This document shows positions 32,267 through 41,400 of a stretch of 64,000 bases of DNA, one piece after another. The notes beneath the pieces are model-generated. The model was not told the origin of the DNA. It did not search any database and saw only the letters and a list, made by a program, of their open reading frames with translations. The translations under genes and the position numbers were made by a program. How positions within the stretch are numbered: the first letter of the stretch is position 1; every line of letters starts with the position of its first letter. Source of the stretch: Ustilago trichophora (lineage: Eukaryota; Basidiomycota; Ustilaginomycetes; Ustilaginales; Ustilaginaceae); assembly GCA_900323505.1 (NCBI GenBank), contig OOIN01000011.1:682001-746000 (forward strand). Direction: 5' to 3'.

Positions 32267-33143
32267 TGCATGTGGTTGCCGTGTATATTCCAAGTCGGCA
32301 GGCGTAGCTACTGTTTTGATCGAGGGAAGGGGTTTAGGAAGCAAGAACGGAAGAAATGGCCGGCCATCAAGGCTGGCGAGCTTGCAGATCGTCACTGCAT
32401 TTGAAGCATGCTGTGCGTCATCCAATCAGGAGACCGTCTTCAACGCTTGATTGCGTGCGCATGAGTTCTGTAGGGTATCCAAGCTGCACTTTTCCGCAAT
32501 TCGTTTCGAGGCTGTTGTCGCCAGATGGTGGCGAGCGATATGGACAGAGAGCATTTACAGAGCAACTCGGGAAGACAAAGATCTGCGTGATAGAAACAAA
32601 CAAGCCTCTTTACAGGTGCGAGATTCAAGGCAAACAGCGTCGGTCTGAGGTATGTGGCTTGAAGAGCTGCTTCCATGGAACGTCACCCAAATTCTCTAGG
32701 CCGCTCGCCAGGCTCAGACGGCTTCTGGAGAAACAACATGGGATGGTCATGAGAGGATCCAGATAGCCGCAACCTACCCTGCCAACTACAACATCGCTCC
32801 CTGATGAGATGAAACCAGACTGATGCCCAGTCGGCCAGGGACCTCATGATTTGCATGTCTGTCTTTTGAGTATGCTTCAGTCTCGGTGTTGGGTTGAAAT
32901 TGGGAATAATTCAGTTGCCAGCGCTGTGTGAGCCTGCTAGGAAAATGTCGTGTCGATTCAAAAAGAGGCAGCTTTGGTACAACACGCTGCAGCCTTCAAG
33001 AGAAGGATCGCGCATGCAATGTAGCTGCATCGCTGCAGCCGAATCCGCTTTGCAGTCGGCGATCCTGTTTGGCTTCTCTGTTTGCTGCTCGTAGGACATG
33101 GGACCAGATACGCTCGACTCAAGAGCCTAAAGTTCTGTGCTTC

Positions 33144-33175
33144 TACTGTACTGTACTGTACTGTACAGTACTGCA
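33144..33175. repeat. TACTG/CAGTA palindromic pentamer island (copy 3)
   Basis: Four direct TACTG units followed by inverted CAGTA and a further TACTG; the longest of the three islands. Non-coding, 1.3 kb from the CWH41 start and 1.6 kb from the KNR4 start. Confidence 0.8.
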
Positions 33176-33575
33176 CAGTCCTGTGATTGATCGCTGCCAA
33201 GGACTCCATGTCAACGGACTCCCGGCAATCGAAAGTCAAGTCAAGTTTGGAGCAATATGAACTCTAACGTGTGATGCCTTCTGTGCGTTGACGGCAGGAG
33301 GAAAAGGCACGCCGGACATCATTGCACAAAGGCGGGCGGAGTTTGCGCCAAAGATGATGATGCCGCTGTGGTGTATTTCTGTGTTGCGTCGTCTCGGGGT
33401 ATGGAGCAGACCAGACCAGAGAGACGCTCCTTGAAGGTTGAGCCGCGCCTACTGTACTCTTTGTGCTTGCAATGATTTGCACCATGCCGTGCGTGTGTGT
33501 TGCATTTCTCAGGATGCGGAACGCAGGAAAGAATCAAGGGAGCAGAGGGAAACAGCTCCGCCCTTTTCCTTTTCC

Positions 33576-33592
33576 TTTTTTTTTTTTTTTTT
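33576..33592. repeat. T17 homopolymer
   Basis: Seventeen consecutive T in the CWH41-KNR4 gap, next to further CTTTT units on its left. No function seen. Confidence 0.9.
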
Positions 33593-34767
33593 CTATTTCC
33601 TACAGTATTTTCTCTCAATTTTGTCTCCGAGGTTGTGATATTGCTGCCCCGCGCGTCGTGGCTCTTTGTGTGTTGTTTGCCTTTCCAAAATCACAAACTC
33701 GAAGCGACTGGCTTGAGCCCCTTTTCTGCTGAAAGAGTCAGAGAGACAGAGTGGCCATGTGCGTCAGTCACAAAGCGCAAGACACAGCCAGCGTGCAACT
33801 AGCGCACATACATACGGCCCTGATGATGCGTGTGTATTTGGTCGCTCACCCGCTCTTTCTCTCTGTCTGTCTCTCGACCCTTTTTTTTTTCTCTCCCCTC
33901 GTCTCTCCGCTCTCTCTGCGCCTTGACCTTTTTTCGACATCCTGCCCGAGCACCGATTGCACAACTGACACGCTGCTGTTGCTGTGTGTGTGTGCGTACA
34001 GTAGCCAGCACCAGAGCCAGTCGACATTTGGCTAGCGCATGCGATATCCTCGTCTTTCTTGTCTTTCTCCTCCTCCTCCTCCTTCCCTTCTTCTTTCGCG
34101 CACTCGTCCTCGCTCGAGCCTCGATCGTATCCGCTCCATCCTCGACACCTTGGCTTGAGACGTCGATCAACCACACGCTCTCTGCTGCACGGACAGCCAT
34201 TCCGACCTCCATTCCGACTCGAAGCCAGACCACATTGCTCTTGACAAGACGTCGTCTTTAGCTTTGAACTCTGAGCGCTCGCAGTATATCTCGAGCTTTT
34301 CCTCCTTGCTAAGCGGATACGTGCTTCCTTCTCATAATCATCTCGCCATCTTGTGGATACGAACATTCAGCTTTTCATCGCACGTTCGAGCGACGAAGTA
34401 TCAACTTTCTCGGCCAAGTACAGTCTGCTCGATTAGAGTCTGCCATCTCAAACATATCAAAATCAACAGCTTGCCACAAGCATCATTGGATCGAGTCTCC
34501 AAACGACAGAGGGTGTTTACAGTATCCTTCCACTTGCTCTTCTATTCTGCCACGATTTGTAAAAGAGCTTCTTCTCGGATCAGCTGCTTTTTCATCGCCC
34601 CAGACATAGCAGCGCTACCTTCTTGTGTCGGACGCGCTTGCCAGCTCATCTCTGACTTAGCATTCCCTTATGATCGCGCAGGTAAGTCTTGCTCTGCTGC
34701 AATTCTTCGGTGACTTTGATTCGATCCTCGATTGCTAATCTTGTTCCACCTCGCCAACACCTGTCAC

Positions 34768-37113
34768 ATGTCGGATCTGCCGCATATGAACCAACAGCAG
34801 CGCCCAACGCAGCCAATGTCTGGGAATTCCTTCTTCTCCCAAATCTCGTCCTTCTTCGGAGGCAACTCCGATCAGTCGACCAGATCGCCTGTGCGTCGAA
34901 CTACCGCTTTTGGCTCTGGATTCTCTTCGTCCTCACGCCGCGGCCCTCCTCAAGCTTTGGACGCAAACGCATGGTCTCTGCCATATAGCAGCGGCAACAA
35001 CATCCCCGCTTCTCCCGCTTACACCAACAATGGCGTCACCTCGCCCACAGACGGCCAGTATCCACCCGCAGCCGGCATTGCTCGCGCTTCCTCTCCCTAC
35101 GGCCACGAACATCCATCCGCCATTTCCACCAGCTCCGTCGCAGAGTTCAGCAACATGTATCCAACAGCTTCCACTTCGACTCTAGTACCCGGCTCAGCGG
35201 GTCGCGCCGTCAGTGTTTCCGCTGGAGGATCCGTCCCCACATCCGCATACCCTCCCTTGCGCCACACTTGGAATCGCATCCGCAAATGGTCCCGCAAAAA
35301 CTACCCAGAGATCGGCGACACGCTCAACTGGCCTTGCACTGACGAGGCACTCGACGAGCTCGAAATGACCATCGGATATGCTCTGCCCTCGTGTGTCCGC
35401 GAGTCGTATCTCACTTATGATGGCCAAGAGCTCGAATCCAACCAGTCTTGCCAGGATGGTCTCTTCTTTGGTGCAGCTCTCCTCAGCCTCGAACAGATTG
35501 CCGAAGAATGGAAGTTTTGGAGAGCAGTCGACGAAGATCCCGAGACCGCTGCCAATCCACAGGTACGCAACCTCATGGCCAGTTGTCCTCACAAGTGGAT
35601 CCGTGCCGAGTACTCTTGCCGAGGATGGATCCCCCTTATCACCGATCATGCCGGAAATTACATTGGCGTCGATCTCAGCCCACACCCGGCAGGAGGAGGT
35701 GCTCCTGGACAGGTCATCATCTTTGGCAGAGACTTTGATACCAAGGTGGTCTGCTGGAAGGGCGAGGGCGCCGGCGGATGGGGCCGTTTCCTTCAGTCCT
35801 TTGCTGACGAGCTTGAAGCCGGCGAATTCTGGACCCTCGAGGAGCCCAGCGTAGGCAGCGAGGATGAGGAGGACATGATTGGCTATGAGAGTTACTTTAG
35901 CGGAGGAGGGGCTGGTGCCAGTCAGGGTGGAGGCGACCGTGGAGGTGAAGGCGCTGCTGGCTTCCGTTTGACCGGAGAATACAAAGGCTGGCCTATCTTG
36001 GAAGCATGGGCAGATCGTTCCGTGCGATTGTGGGAATCCGTCGGCCTAGCGCCTGGCAAACCTTTGGGCAACCCGCATCCACAACAGCAGCCTCAGCCCC
36101 AATCAGTTATTGATAGGCAGTCACAGCGACTCTCAATGCTTGGCGGTGAAACAGGCATGCCACCCGCACTGCACGCTGTCGACGAGAACGGCGAGGCCAT
36201 TGACGCCGAGGCAAGCGGCTCCAGCAGTCGCACCCCAGTCGCTGTGGGCAAGGAGTTGTCTGGCGAGGTATCGGTGGACGGTCCAGCGCATCCGTTGGCT
36301 GACTCTTCAACTGCCGCCGACACAAGTGCCGAAGTGCTCCTCGCACCAGCAGATGCCACCGTAGCAGCCGACAGCAGCACCATCACCATTGATCCACAAA
36401 CAACGGGCACAGACGGCAACGACAGTGCCGACATCAACTTGACGCCCACCAACAGCACCCGTCGCGTGTCGGGCATGCTCTCTCCTCCGCTGCCCGAGAC
36501 GAAAGCCTCGTTGCGCAAGCAAAAGCAGCGAGAAGAAGGCTGGGGATCGCCCATGCTGGCATCATCGTCGCCCGTCGTTGGTCAGCCGCGTCGTCCTGTG
36601 CGACCACCTCCCGCGCCAGCGCAAATGTTGGATCTGCCTACCATCGAAGATGTCAAAGCAATTCAGGCTGCAGTGCTCGCCGACGACGGCAAGTCACACA
36701 GCGTTCAGTTTGACTCACAGTCTCAAGCTCGCAGCTCGTTTGGCAACCTTGGCTTCCGCGATCTAGCTGGCAAGATGGGCGCACCTGGCATTGGCAACGG
36801 CAACGGAATTGGCAGTCCCAACGGTCACGCCCAGCGCGCCGAATCTGTCGAACTCGAGACGAGGAACAGTGTCGAGAACAGAAGTGCCAACAACAGCTAC
36901 ATTGTCGGTCAGAGAGGCAGAGCTCGTGGTCTAGGGCTCGAGAATGGAGATGTAGAAGCAACCACAAAGGCATTTGACGAAATGGTTGTAAGCCCACGGA
37001 CAAAAGGGTCAGAACTGCCATCGCTCATTGATGCCACCAGCACTCCAGGCTCGCCCGTGGTCAAGAACGGAGCTCGATTGGCCGAAGCCGAAGTGTCCGC
37101 TGCCCTTGCCTAA
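34768..37113 (+). CDS. KNR4: Knr4/Smi1 cell-wall assembly regulator
   Basis: 781 residues from the ATG at 34768. Knr4/Smi1 is an intrinsically disordered hub that links the Slt2 wall-integrity MAP kinase and calcineurin pathways and affects glucan synthase genes. The globular core runs from about residue 165 to 365: WNRIRKWSRKNYPEIGDTLN, VRESYLTYDGQE, DGLFFGAALLSLEQIAEEWK, WIPLITDHAGNYIGVDLSPH, IIFGRDFDTKVV and RFLQSFADELEAGEFW. A Pro/Ser/Gln-rich tail of over 350 residues follows. Alternative start: ATG ATC GCG CAG at 34670-34681 is followed directly by a GTAAGT donor, with TTGCTAATC as a branch-like site (34732) and an acceptor at 34797, giving M-I-A-Q joined in frame to QRPTQPMSGN. I cannot choose between the two. 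Confidence 0.93.
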   Translation: MSDLPHMNQQQRPTQPMSGNSFFSQISSFFGGNSDQSTRSPVRRTTAFGSGFSSSSRRGPPQALDANAWSLPYSSGNNIPASPAYTNNGVTSPTDGQYPPAAGIARASSPYGHEHPSAISTSSVAEFSNMYPTASTSTLVPGSAGRAVSVSAGGSVPTSAYPPLRHTWNRIRKWSRKNYPEIGDTLNWPCTDEALDELEMTIGYALPSCVRESYLTYDGQELESNQSCQDGLFFGAALLSLEQIAEEWKFWRAVDEDPETAANPQVRNLMASCPHKWIRAEYSCRGWIPLITDHAGNYIGVDLSPHPAGGGAPGQVIIFGRDFDTKVVCWKGEGAGGWGRFLQSFADELEAGEFWTLEEPSVGSEDEEDMIGYESYFSGGGAGASQGGGDRGGEGAAGFRLTGEYKGWPILEAWADRSVRLWESVGLAPGKPLGNPHPQQQPQPQSVIDRQSQRLSMLGGETGMPPALHAVDENGEAIDAEASGSSSRTPVAVGKELSGEVSVDGPAHPLADSSTAADTSAEVLLAPADATVAADSSTITIDPQTTGTDGNDSADINLTPTNSTRRVSGMLSPPLPETKASLRKQKQREEGWGSPMLASSSPVVGQPRRPVRPPPAPAQMLDLPTIEDVKAIQAAVLADDGKSHSVQFDSQSQARSSFGNLGFRDLAGKMGAPGIGNGNGIGSPNGHAQRAESVELETRNSVENRSANNSYIVGQRGRARGLGLENGDVEATTKAFDEMVVSPRTKGSELPSLIDATSTPGSPVVKNGARLAEAEVSAALA

Positions 37114-37393
37114 GCTATCCTCTTCTTCTGCCTACTGTAATGAACGCTGCCTTCGCCATCTTGTCAGTGTGAAACAACGTGTGTGAGCGCATAGCATCGT
37201 CTGATCCTGTTGAGATAGCCCTGTGAAAAAAATGTTGAGTGGAATCAGACGGTGGGAGAATAGCAGACAGACGACTGGGAGCTGAGGTTTCGATGATGGT
37301 ATTTTGAGCCCTCAAAGAGGACCGTGTGTATGATTAAGAGTACAGAGCGTGCCCTAGGGGCCAAAAGCGAGCCTAGATCGATGAGAGGCTGTT

Positions 37394-37866
37394 TTACTTG
37401 GCGTGGTCGGGGAAGCACTCGGCGAGGGTCTGCAAGCAATTACAAAGCAAGTAGGTAAAGGTTTGTGTCAACCGTGAAGATTCTGAGATAACTCCATGTC
37501 CGTCTTTCACCTCGTTTCAGGAAGGGAAAGCGAGACGTACCTTGTTGTGACGGTCACTTGCGTGTGCGGTCAGTGCGGGTTCACGAACGGTCATCAAGAA
37601 GGTCTGGAAGCACACTTTGCACTGAACATTCTTGGCAGCCTCGTTGACCTTTTTCTGCGACTTGGCCTCTCCGCCTGCGGCTTTTGCATTTCTCTCGCGC
37701 TTCTGCTGTGCCCTGCCATTCGTACAACAAGAGAGAGAGGGATCCAATTCGGATACGAAGAAGACACAGAGGGATTAGATCGTCAGCGCTGGGGTGAGAT
37801 GAGGGGCCAATGCGTTTGTGACAGCGTGAGTTTTGGGGTTCATACGCACTTTGCTCCGTTACCCAT
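37394..37866 (-). CDS. Small At2g23090-like zinc-finger protein
   Basis: Three exons, 37850-37866 (17 bases), 37541-37712 and 37394-37429; 74 residues. Joined, it starts MGNGAKAQQKRERNAK, continues with a Lys/Ala-rich helix, then a C2H2-type finger CKVCFQTFLMTVREPALTAH with a second His (ASDRH), and ends TLAECFPDHAK. This is the layout of the At2g23090/4F5-related family of small basic proteins with one finger, found across eukaryotes; molecular function is poorly known. All three junctions keep frame and use GT-AG ends (GTGCGT, GTACGT donors). The tiny first exon means automated annotation may miss it. It lies tail to tail with KNR4 and head to head with GPI16 (370 bases between starts). Confidence 0.9.
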
Positions 37867-38235
37867 ATTGAAAAAGAGACTGCTCGCGAAGTAGATGCTG
37901 ATGATGATGGTAGTGAAAAGTTGCAAAGATGATGGAGCAAATTTGGGGCTGTGTGTCGTGTGTGTGTCTGTGTGTCTGTGGGTTTGAGAAGGTTTCAAAC
38001 GAAACACGTTTTTGGCTTGACTTAGACCCTGAACCCGCACTTCTTCAAAAAAATCCGAATTTTCACTCTCGAGATTTCACTTTGCTCGATCTAACATTGT
38101 GGATCTGCGCCAAAAGTGTTGCTTGTGTGTGTTGATCCCCGCACAGAGCACAACGGCTTTCTTCTTCTTCCGCATCCTCCATACTCGTCCTCTTTCCGCA
38201 CACCTCTGTACAACTCGGTCGTCGTCTTGGTCAGG
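37867..38235. promoter_or_regulatory. Short divergent promoter between zinc-finger gene and GPI16
   Basis: 369 bases between two start codons facing away from each other. A GT-rich tract (37953-37982, TGTGTCGTGTGTGTGTCTGT and on) lies near the middle. No defined binding site recognised. Confidence 0.55.
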
Positions 38236-40575
38236 ATGAAGGCTTCAATACGAGCAGAGGATGTTGCGGCGTCTCCCTCCTCGAGTCCCAGCAAACCAAG
38301 GCGCAACCCAAAGAATCGTACGCTGCTATCAACCCTGGTCCCTCTCATCCTCGCGGCACTCCTACTCCTCGTACCCTCCCCAACACGTGCGACATCGGAC
38401 AACTTTGAACAGTACGACCCACCATCGGGATTCTTTCCCTCCGAATCTTTTACAGAGACTCTGCTGCTCAAGCCCTTGCCAGACGGCAGAGTGTTGTCGT
38501 CCTTCGACTTTACTTTGACTTCCACCTCTTCGTCCACGTCCAATTTTCGTCTCCTCCCACGATCGCTACTCCAGCCCATCCAGCACTTTGGTGTCTCGGA
38601 AGTGCATTTGAGCCTCAACTCGGGCAAATGGAGGTACGGTTCTTGGGGTTCGCCTGTTACAACGCTTCAACAGAGGAGTGGATACGAGGAGGCGAATAGG
38701 CAACAAGATATGGTTGTCTTTGGGGATAGGACGGCTACCAATGGCAAGAATAGCAAGGTCAGGCTGGGTGAGGAGAGCGTGGCTACTGGTGCAGAGCTTC
38801 TGGCTAGGTTTGAAGAGAACAGTACTACGGGAGATCGATGGAAAGGTCTCACGAGCGCTTTGGCGGGACTGTTCTGCACATCCCTTGATACCTTGGATGA
38901 GCGACAGACTGTTCAGCCGCACCATGCCTACTCTTCCCCTCGAACTACCTCCAACACAACATATAAGACTTTGCATGCCTTGCTCCCAACCGAAGGAGTC
39001 TGCACCGAAAACCTGACACCTTTCCTCAAGCTTTTACCCTGCAAGAACAGCGCCGGTCTCTCAACCCTGCTCAATCCGCTCGCTTTGTTCAGTGCCAACT
39101 TTCAAGGTCTGGCGGTACACGTAAAGCGGCTTCCACCGCCGCCGAGCTATGCCATTCAGGGAGAGGAGGATTCGGGTGGCGGATGGGAAGTCAAGCTCAC
39201 CTTTACGGCGGTCTTCGCACCCGCAGTGACGAGAGATGTGAGTGTGCGGGATTGGAGTATGAGCTCGCTCTTCGGCCGGCCACTGGATAGCGCGTGCCCG
39301 TTGGCGGATGAGAGTTTGGTCAGGGTGCTCAAACCGAATGATCCCGAGGGTAGCGCCAAGTACGAGGTGGATCCGCTGCCAAGGTACCCCGCATGTTCCA
39401 AACCGGGTCAGACGTGGAACTGTCGACACCCTGGGAGTGGGAAACTGTTCCCCGTACTGGAAGAGCAGGATGAAGTCACCGACGAACTGGCGCACTCTGG
39501 TTTGCTCGCGTGGGAGTCGGAGCAAGAAGAGGCAGAGTACGAGGCACGACTGCAAAAGCGGTGGGCTCACTATCTGGACAGTGTAGACGGGGAGTATCTG
39601 TACGATGTGTGCGGTACATTTGCTGGGCAGGGCATGTCCAAAGGCAAAGGCAAGGAGGCGTTCAGGGATACAAACCTCCCTATCCAGAAGGGAGGAGCAA
39701 AGCTGGATATCAAAATGTCCTGGCCGCACGAAACACGGTTCAGCTACCCTGCGCACAACGTCACCAGTCAAGCAATTCACGTAGACCGAGCACTGATCGG
39801 GTCCGGGCAGGAACGAACCACGCTTCAAGTGGAACTGACAAACGCAGATCAGAGGGTAGCCCAGCCCGTGCTATGGTACGAAACCTTGGGCTACTTTGTC
39901 AAGCCCTACTTGCACACCTTGAAGCACTCGATCGAGTTCCTCCCGCCTACATCTACCAACCTGACGGACGAGGACGAGCTCTTACGAGGAGTCGCAGACT
40001 TTGAAAATCCGATTGAGTCGCTCATCTATCAGCCGACCACAGCGAAACGCGGCAGCAGAAGACCTTTCGTACTGGAAGGTGTAGTCCGGATTCCTGCGAG
40101 GAGCAAGGTCGTGCTCACCATGGAGTTGAGGAAGACATTCGTGCCTTACAGCCAACATCCGCCAGATGCGCACAGAGGGTTTGACCTTAGTCCAGCCATC
40201 GTTTTCCCCCTCGCTCCCGTGGATCCTAGAGAGGCGCTGCTGGCTGCTAGAAAACGTGCCACTGCTTCATCAAGGACAGGAGGCATCACCGCGCCAGAGG
40301 CCTCTCACGGCTTGCTGGCCTCCCTTGTACATCTACTCAAACGATTCACAGGGACAGAAGCCAGCGCATCAAATCAAGCAGGACAGAAAGCGAGACCAAG
40401 GGAAACGTCCAAAACCCAAACCCGCATCTACACCCTTCCCAGGCTGGTAGAGCTAGCCACACCAGACTTCTCCTTCGTCTATACCAACATCATCTTCACC
40501 AGTACGGTGGTGGCGCTGTTCTTTGGGAGCACGCTTAACACGCTGTTGCGTACGTTTACCGACATTGTCATTTAG
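38236..40575 (+). CDS. GPI16: GPI transamidase subunit Gpi16 (PIG-T)
   Basis: 779 residues from the ATG at 38236 (MKASIRAEDV); the open frame before it begins with GTG only. Gpi16/PIG-T is a subunit of the ER complex that replaces C-terminal signals with GPI anchors; family members are disulfide-linked to the Gpi8 catalytic subunit. A hydrophobic segment (about 29-47, LLSTLVPLILAALLLLV) acts as signal. Family landmarks: FTETLLLKPLPDGRVLSSFDF, FRLLPRSLLQPIQHFGVSEV, NSGKWRYGSWG, GLFCTSLDTLDE, LCTENLTPFLKLLPCK-like block (VCTENLTPFLKLLPCKNSAG), LNPLALFSANFQGLAVHVKR, and RVAQPVLWYETLGYFVKPYL. A C-terminal membrane helix (FVYTNIIFTSTVVALFFGST) is followed by a short cytosolic tail, as expected. 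Call is firm. Confidence 0.95.
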   Translation: MKASIRAEDVAASPSSSPSKPRRNPKNRTLLSTLVPLILAALLLLVPSPTRATSDNFEQYDPPSGFFPSESFTETLLLKPLPDGRVLSSFDFTLTSTSSSTSNFRLLPRSLLQPIQHFGVSEVHLSLNSGKWRYGSWGSPVTTLQQRSGYEEANRQQDMVVFGDRTATNGKNSKVRLGEESVATGAELLARFEENSTTGDRWKGLTSALAGLFCTSLDTLDERQTVQPHHAYSSPRTTSNTTYKTLHALLPTEGVCTENLTPFLKLLPCKNSAGLSTLLNPLALFSANFQGLAVHVKRLPPPPSYAIQGEEDSGGGWEVKLTFTAVFAPAVTRDVSVRDWSMSSLFGRPLDSACPLADESLVRVLKPNDPEGSAKYEVDPLPRYPACSKPGQTWNCRHPGSGKLFPVLEEQDEVTDELAHSGLLAWESEQEEAEYEARLQKRWAHYLDSVDGEYLYDVCGTFAGQGMSKGKGKEAFRDTNLPIQKGGAKLDIKMSWPHETRFSYPAHNVTSQAIHVDRALIGSGQERTTLQVELTNADQRVAQPVLWYETLGYFVKPYLHTLKHSIEFLPPTSTNLTDEDELLRGVADFENPIESLIYQPTTAKRGSRRPFVLEGVVRIPARSKVVLTMELRKTFVPYSQHPPDAHRGFDLSPAIVFPLAPVDPREALLAARKRATASSRTGGITAPEASHGLLASLVHLLKRFTGTEASASNQAGQKARPRETSKTQTRIYTLPRLVELATPDFSFVYTNIIFTSTVVALFFGSTLNTLLRTFTDIVI

Positions 40576-41400
40576 TCATCCACCCACATGCAGATCAATT
40601 GTACCTGTAGAAGAGCCTGCTTTGATGCTGTCACGTACGCAATGCCCTGCGATGGGGATAGTGTGGGGAAGGTGTAATGCACTTGTGTCGCATATACACA
40701 GAGACATTGCAGAAGGATGACTGCAGCAGGCAAGCACTTTGTTTCCTTTCAAAGAAGACCAACTACACGTAAAAGACAGTACAAAACCAGCACACTGATA
40801 TCAGACACACCAAAAAAAAAAACACAAACCTTACCGCAACGAGTATGCCAGCTGGTTGGACAAAAGATTCACCTGGGATTCGATCAAATCTGAACTGGTG
40901 CTATGACCAACAATATCGAGACAAATGTTCAACAACAAACACTCTGCTCCTGTCAACCACTGCTACAACAAGTGCAGCATCTCACAGTAGTCAAATACTG
41001 TCGGCTTAACTCACAAGAGGCAGAACTTGTCGTCTAAACAGCCTATCCTCCCCTATTACAACACTCTGGTCTTGCTAAGAACATTCAGCAGTCTTGGAGA
41101 CAAGTATGTTCCAGCATCTGTGTTGGTTTGTTCATAGCTGTGATGGGAGTGGCAGAAAGTATAGGGTTGGAAGGACAGACACAAGCACAAGCTGTGTCCT
41201 TGTCTGGGTTTTGCTGCAAGGGATCGAAGCTCGCTTTCAATCGTGCTGATGGGGGCTTGATTTGTGTCAGCTGTTATACACACACACACACACACACATC
41301 TCATACAAGCATCGATGGTAAGCTCGATTCGGAAACGGGTTCATTGGAATGCGATTGTCCAAATACGTGTAGCAATACAAAAGGGAGAGCGCCGGTTTCT
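40576..41400. other. Convergent 3' region between GPI16 and ferric-reductase-like gene
   Basis: 825 bases. Contains A10 at about 40813 and a CA run at 41278-41298. No gene seen; open frames entering 41401 on the plus strand are antisense to the reductase-like gene. Confidence 0.5.
41278..41298. repeat. CA dinucleotide microsatellite
   Basis: About ten CA units, 100 bases beyond the stop of the ferric-reductase-like gene on its strand, possibly in its 3' UTR. Confidence 0.9.

Larger units (their letters stand above)
31830..34767. other. 2.9 kb divergent region between CWH41 and KNR4
   Basis: No gene I can support. It carries two TACTG/CAGTA pentamer islands (32247-32266 and 33144-33175) and a T17 run (33576-33592). 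From about 33840 to 34680 the plus strand is strongly pyrimidine-rich (CTCTCTCTGTCTGTCTCTCG and similar), consistent with a long KNR4 leader. A 149-codon frame at 34264-34713 has no known domain and probably lies in that leader. Confidence 0.5.
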
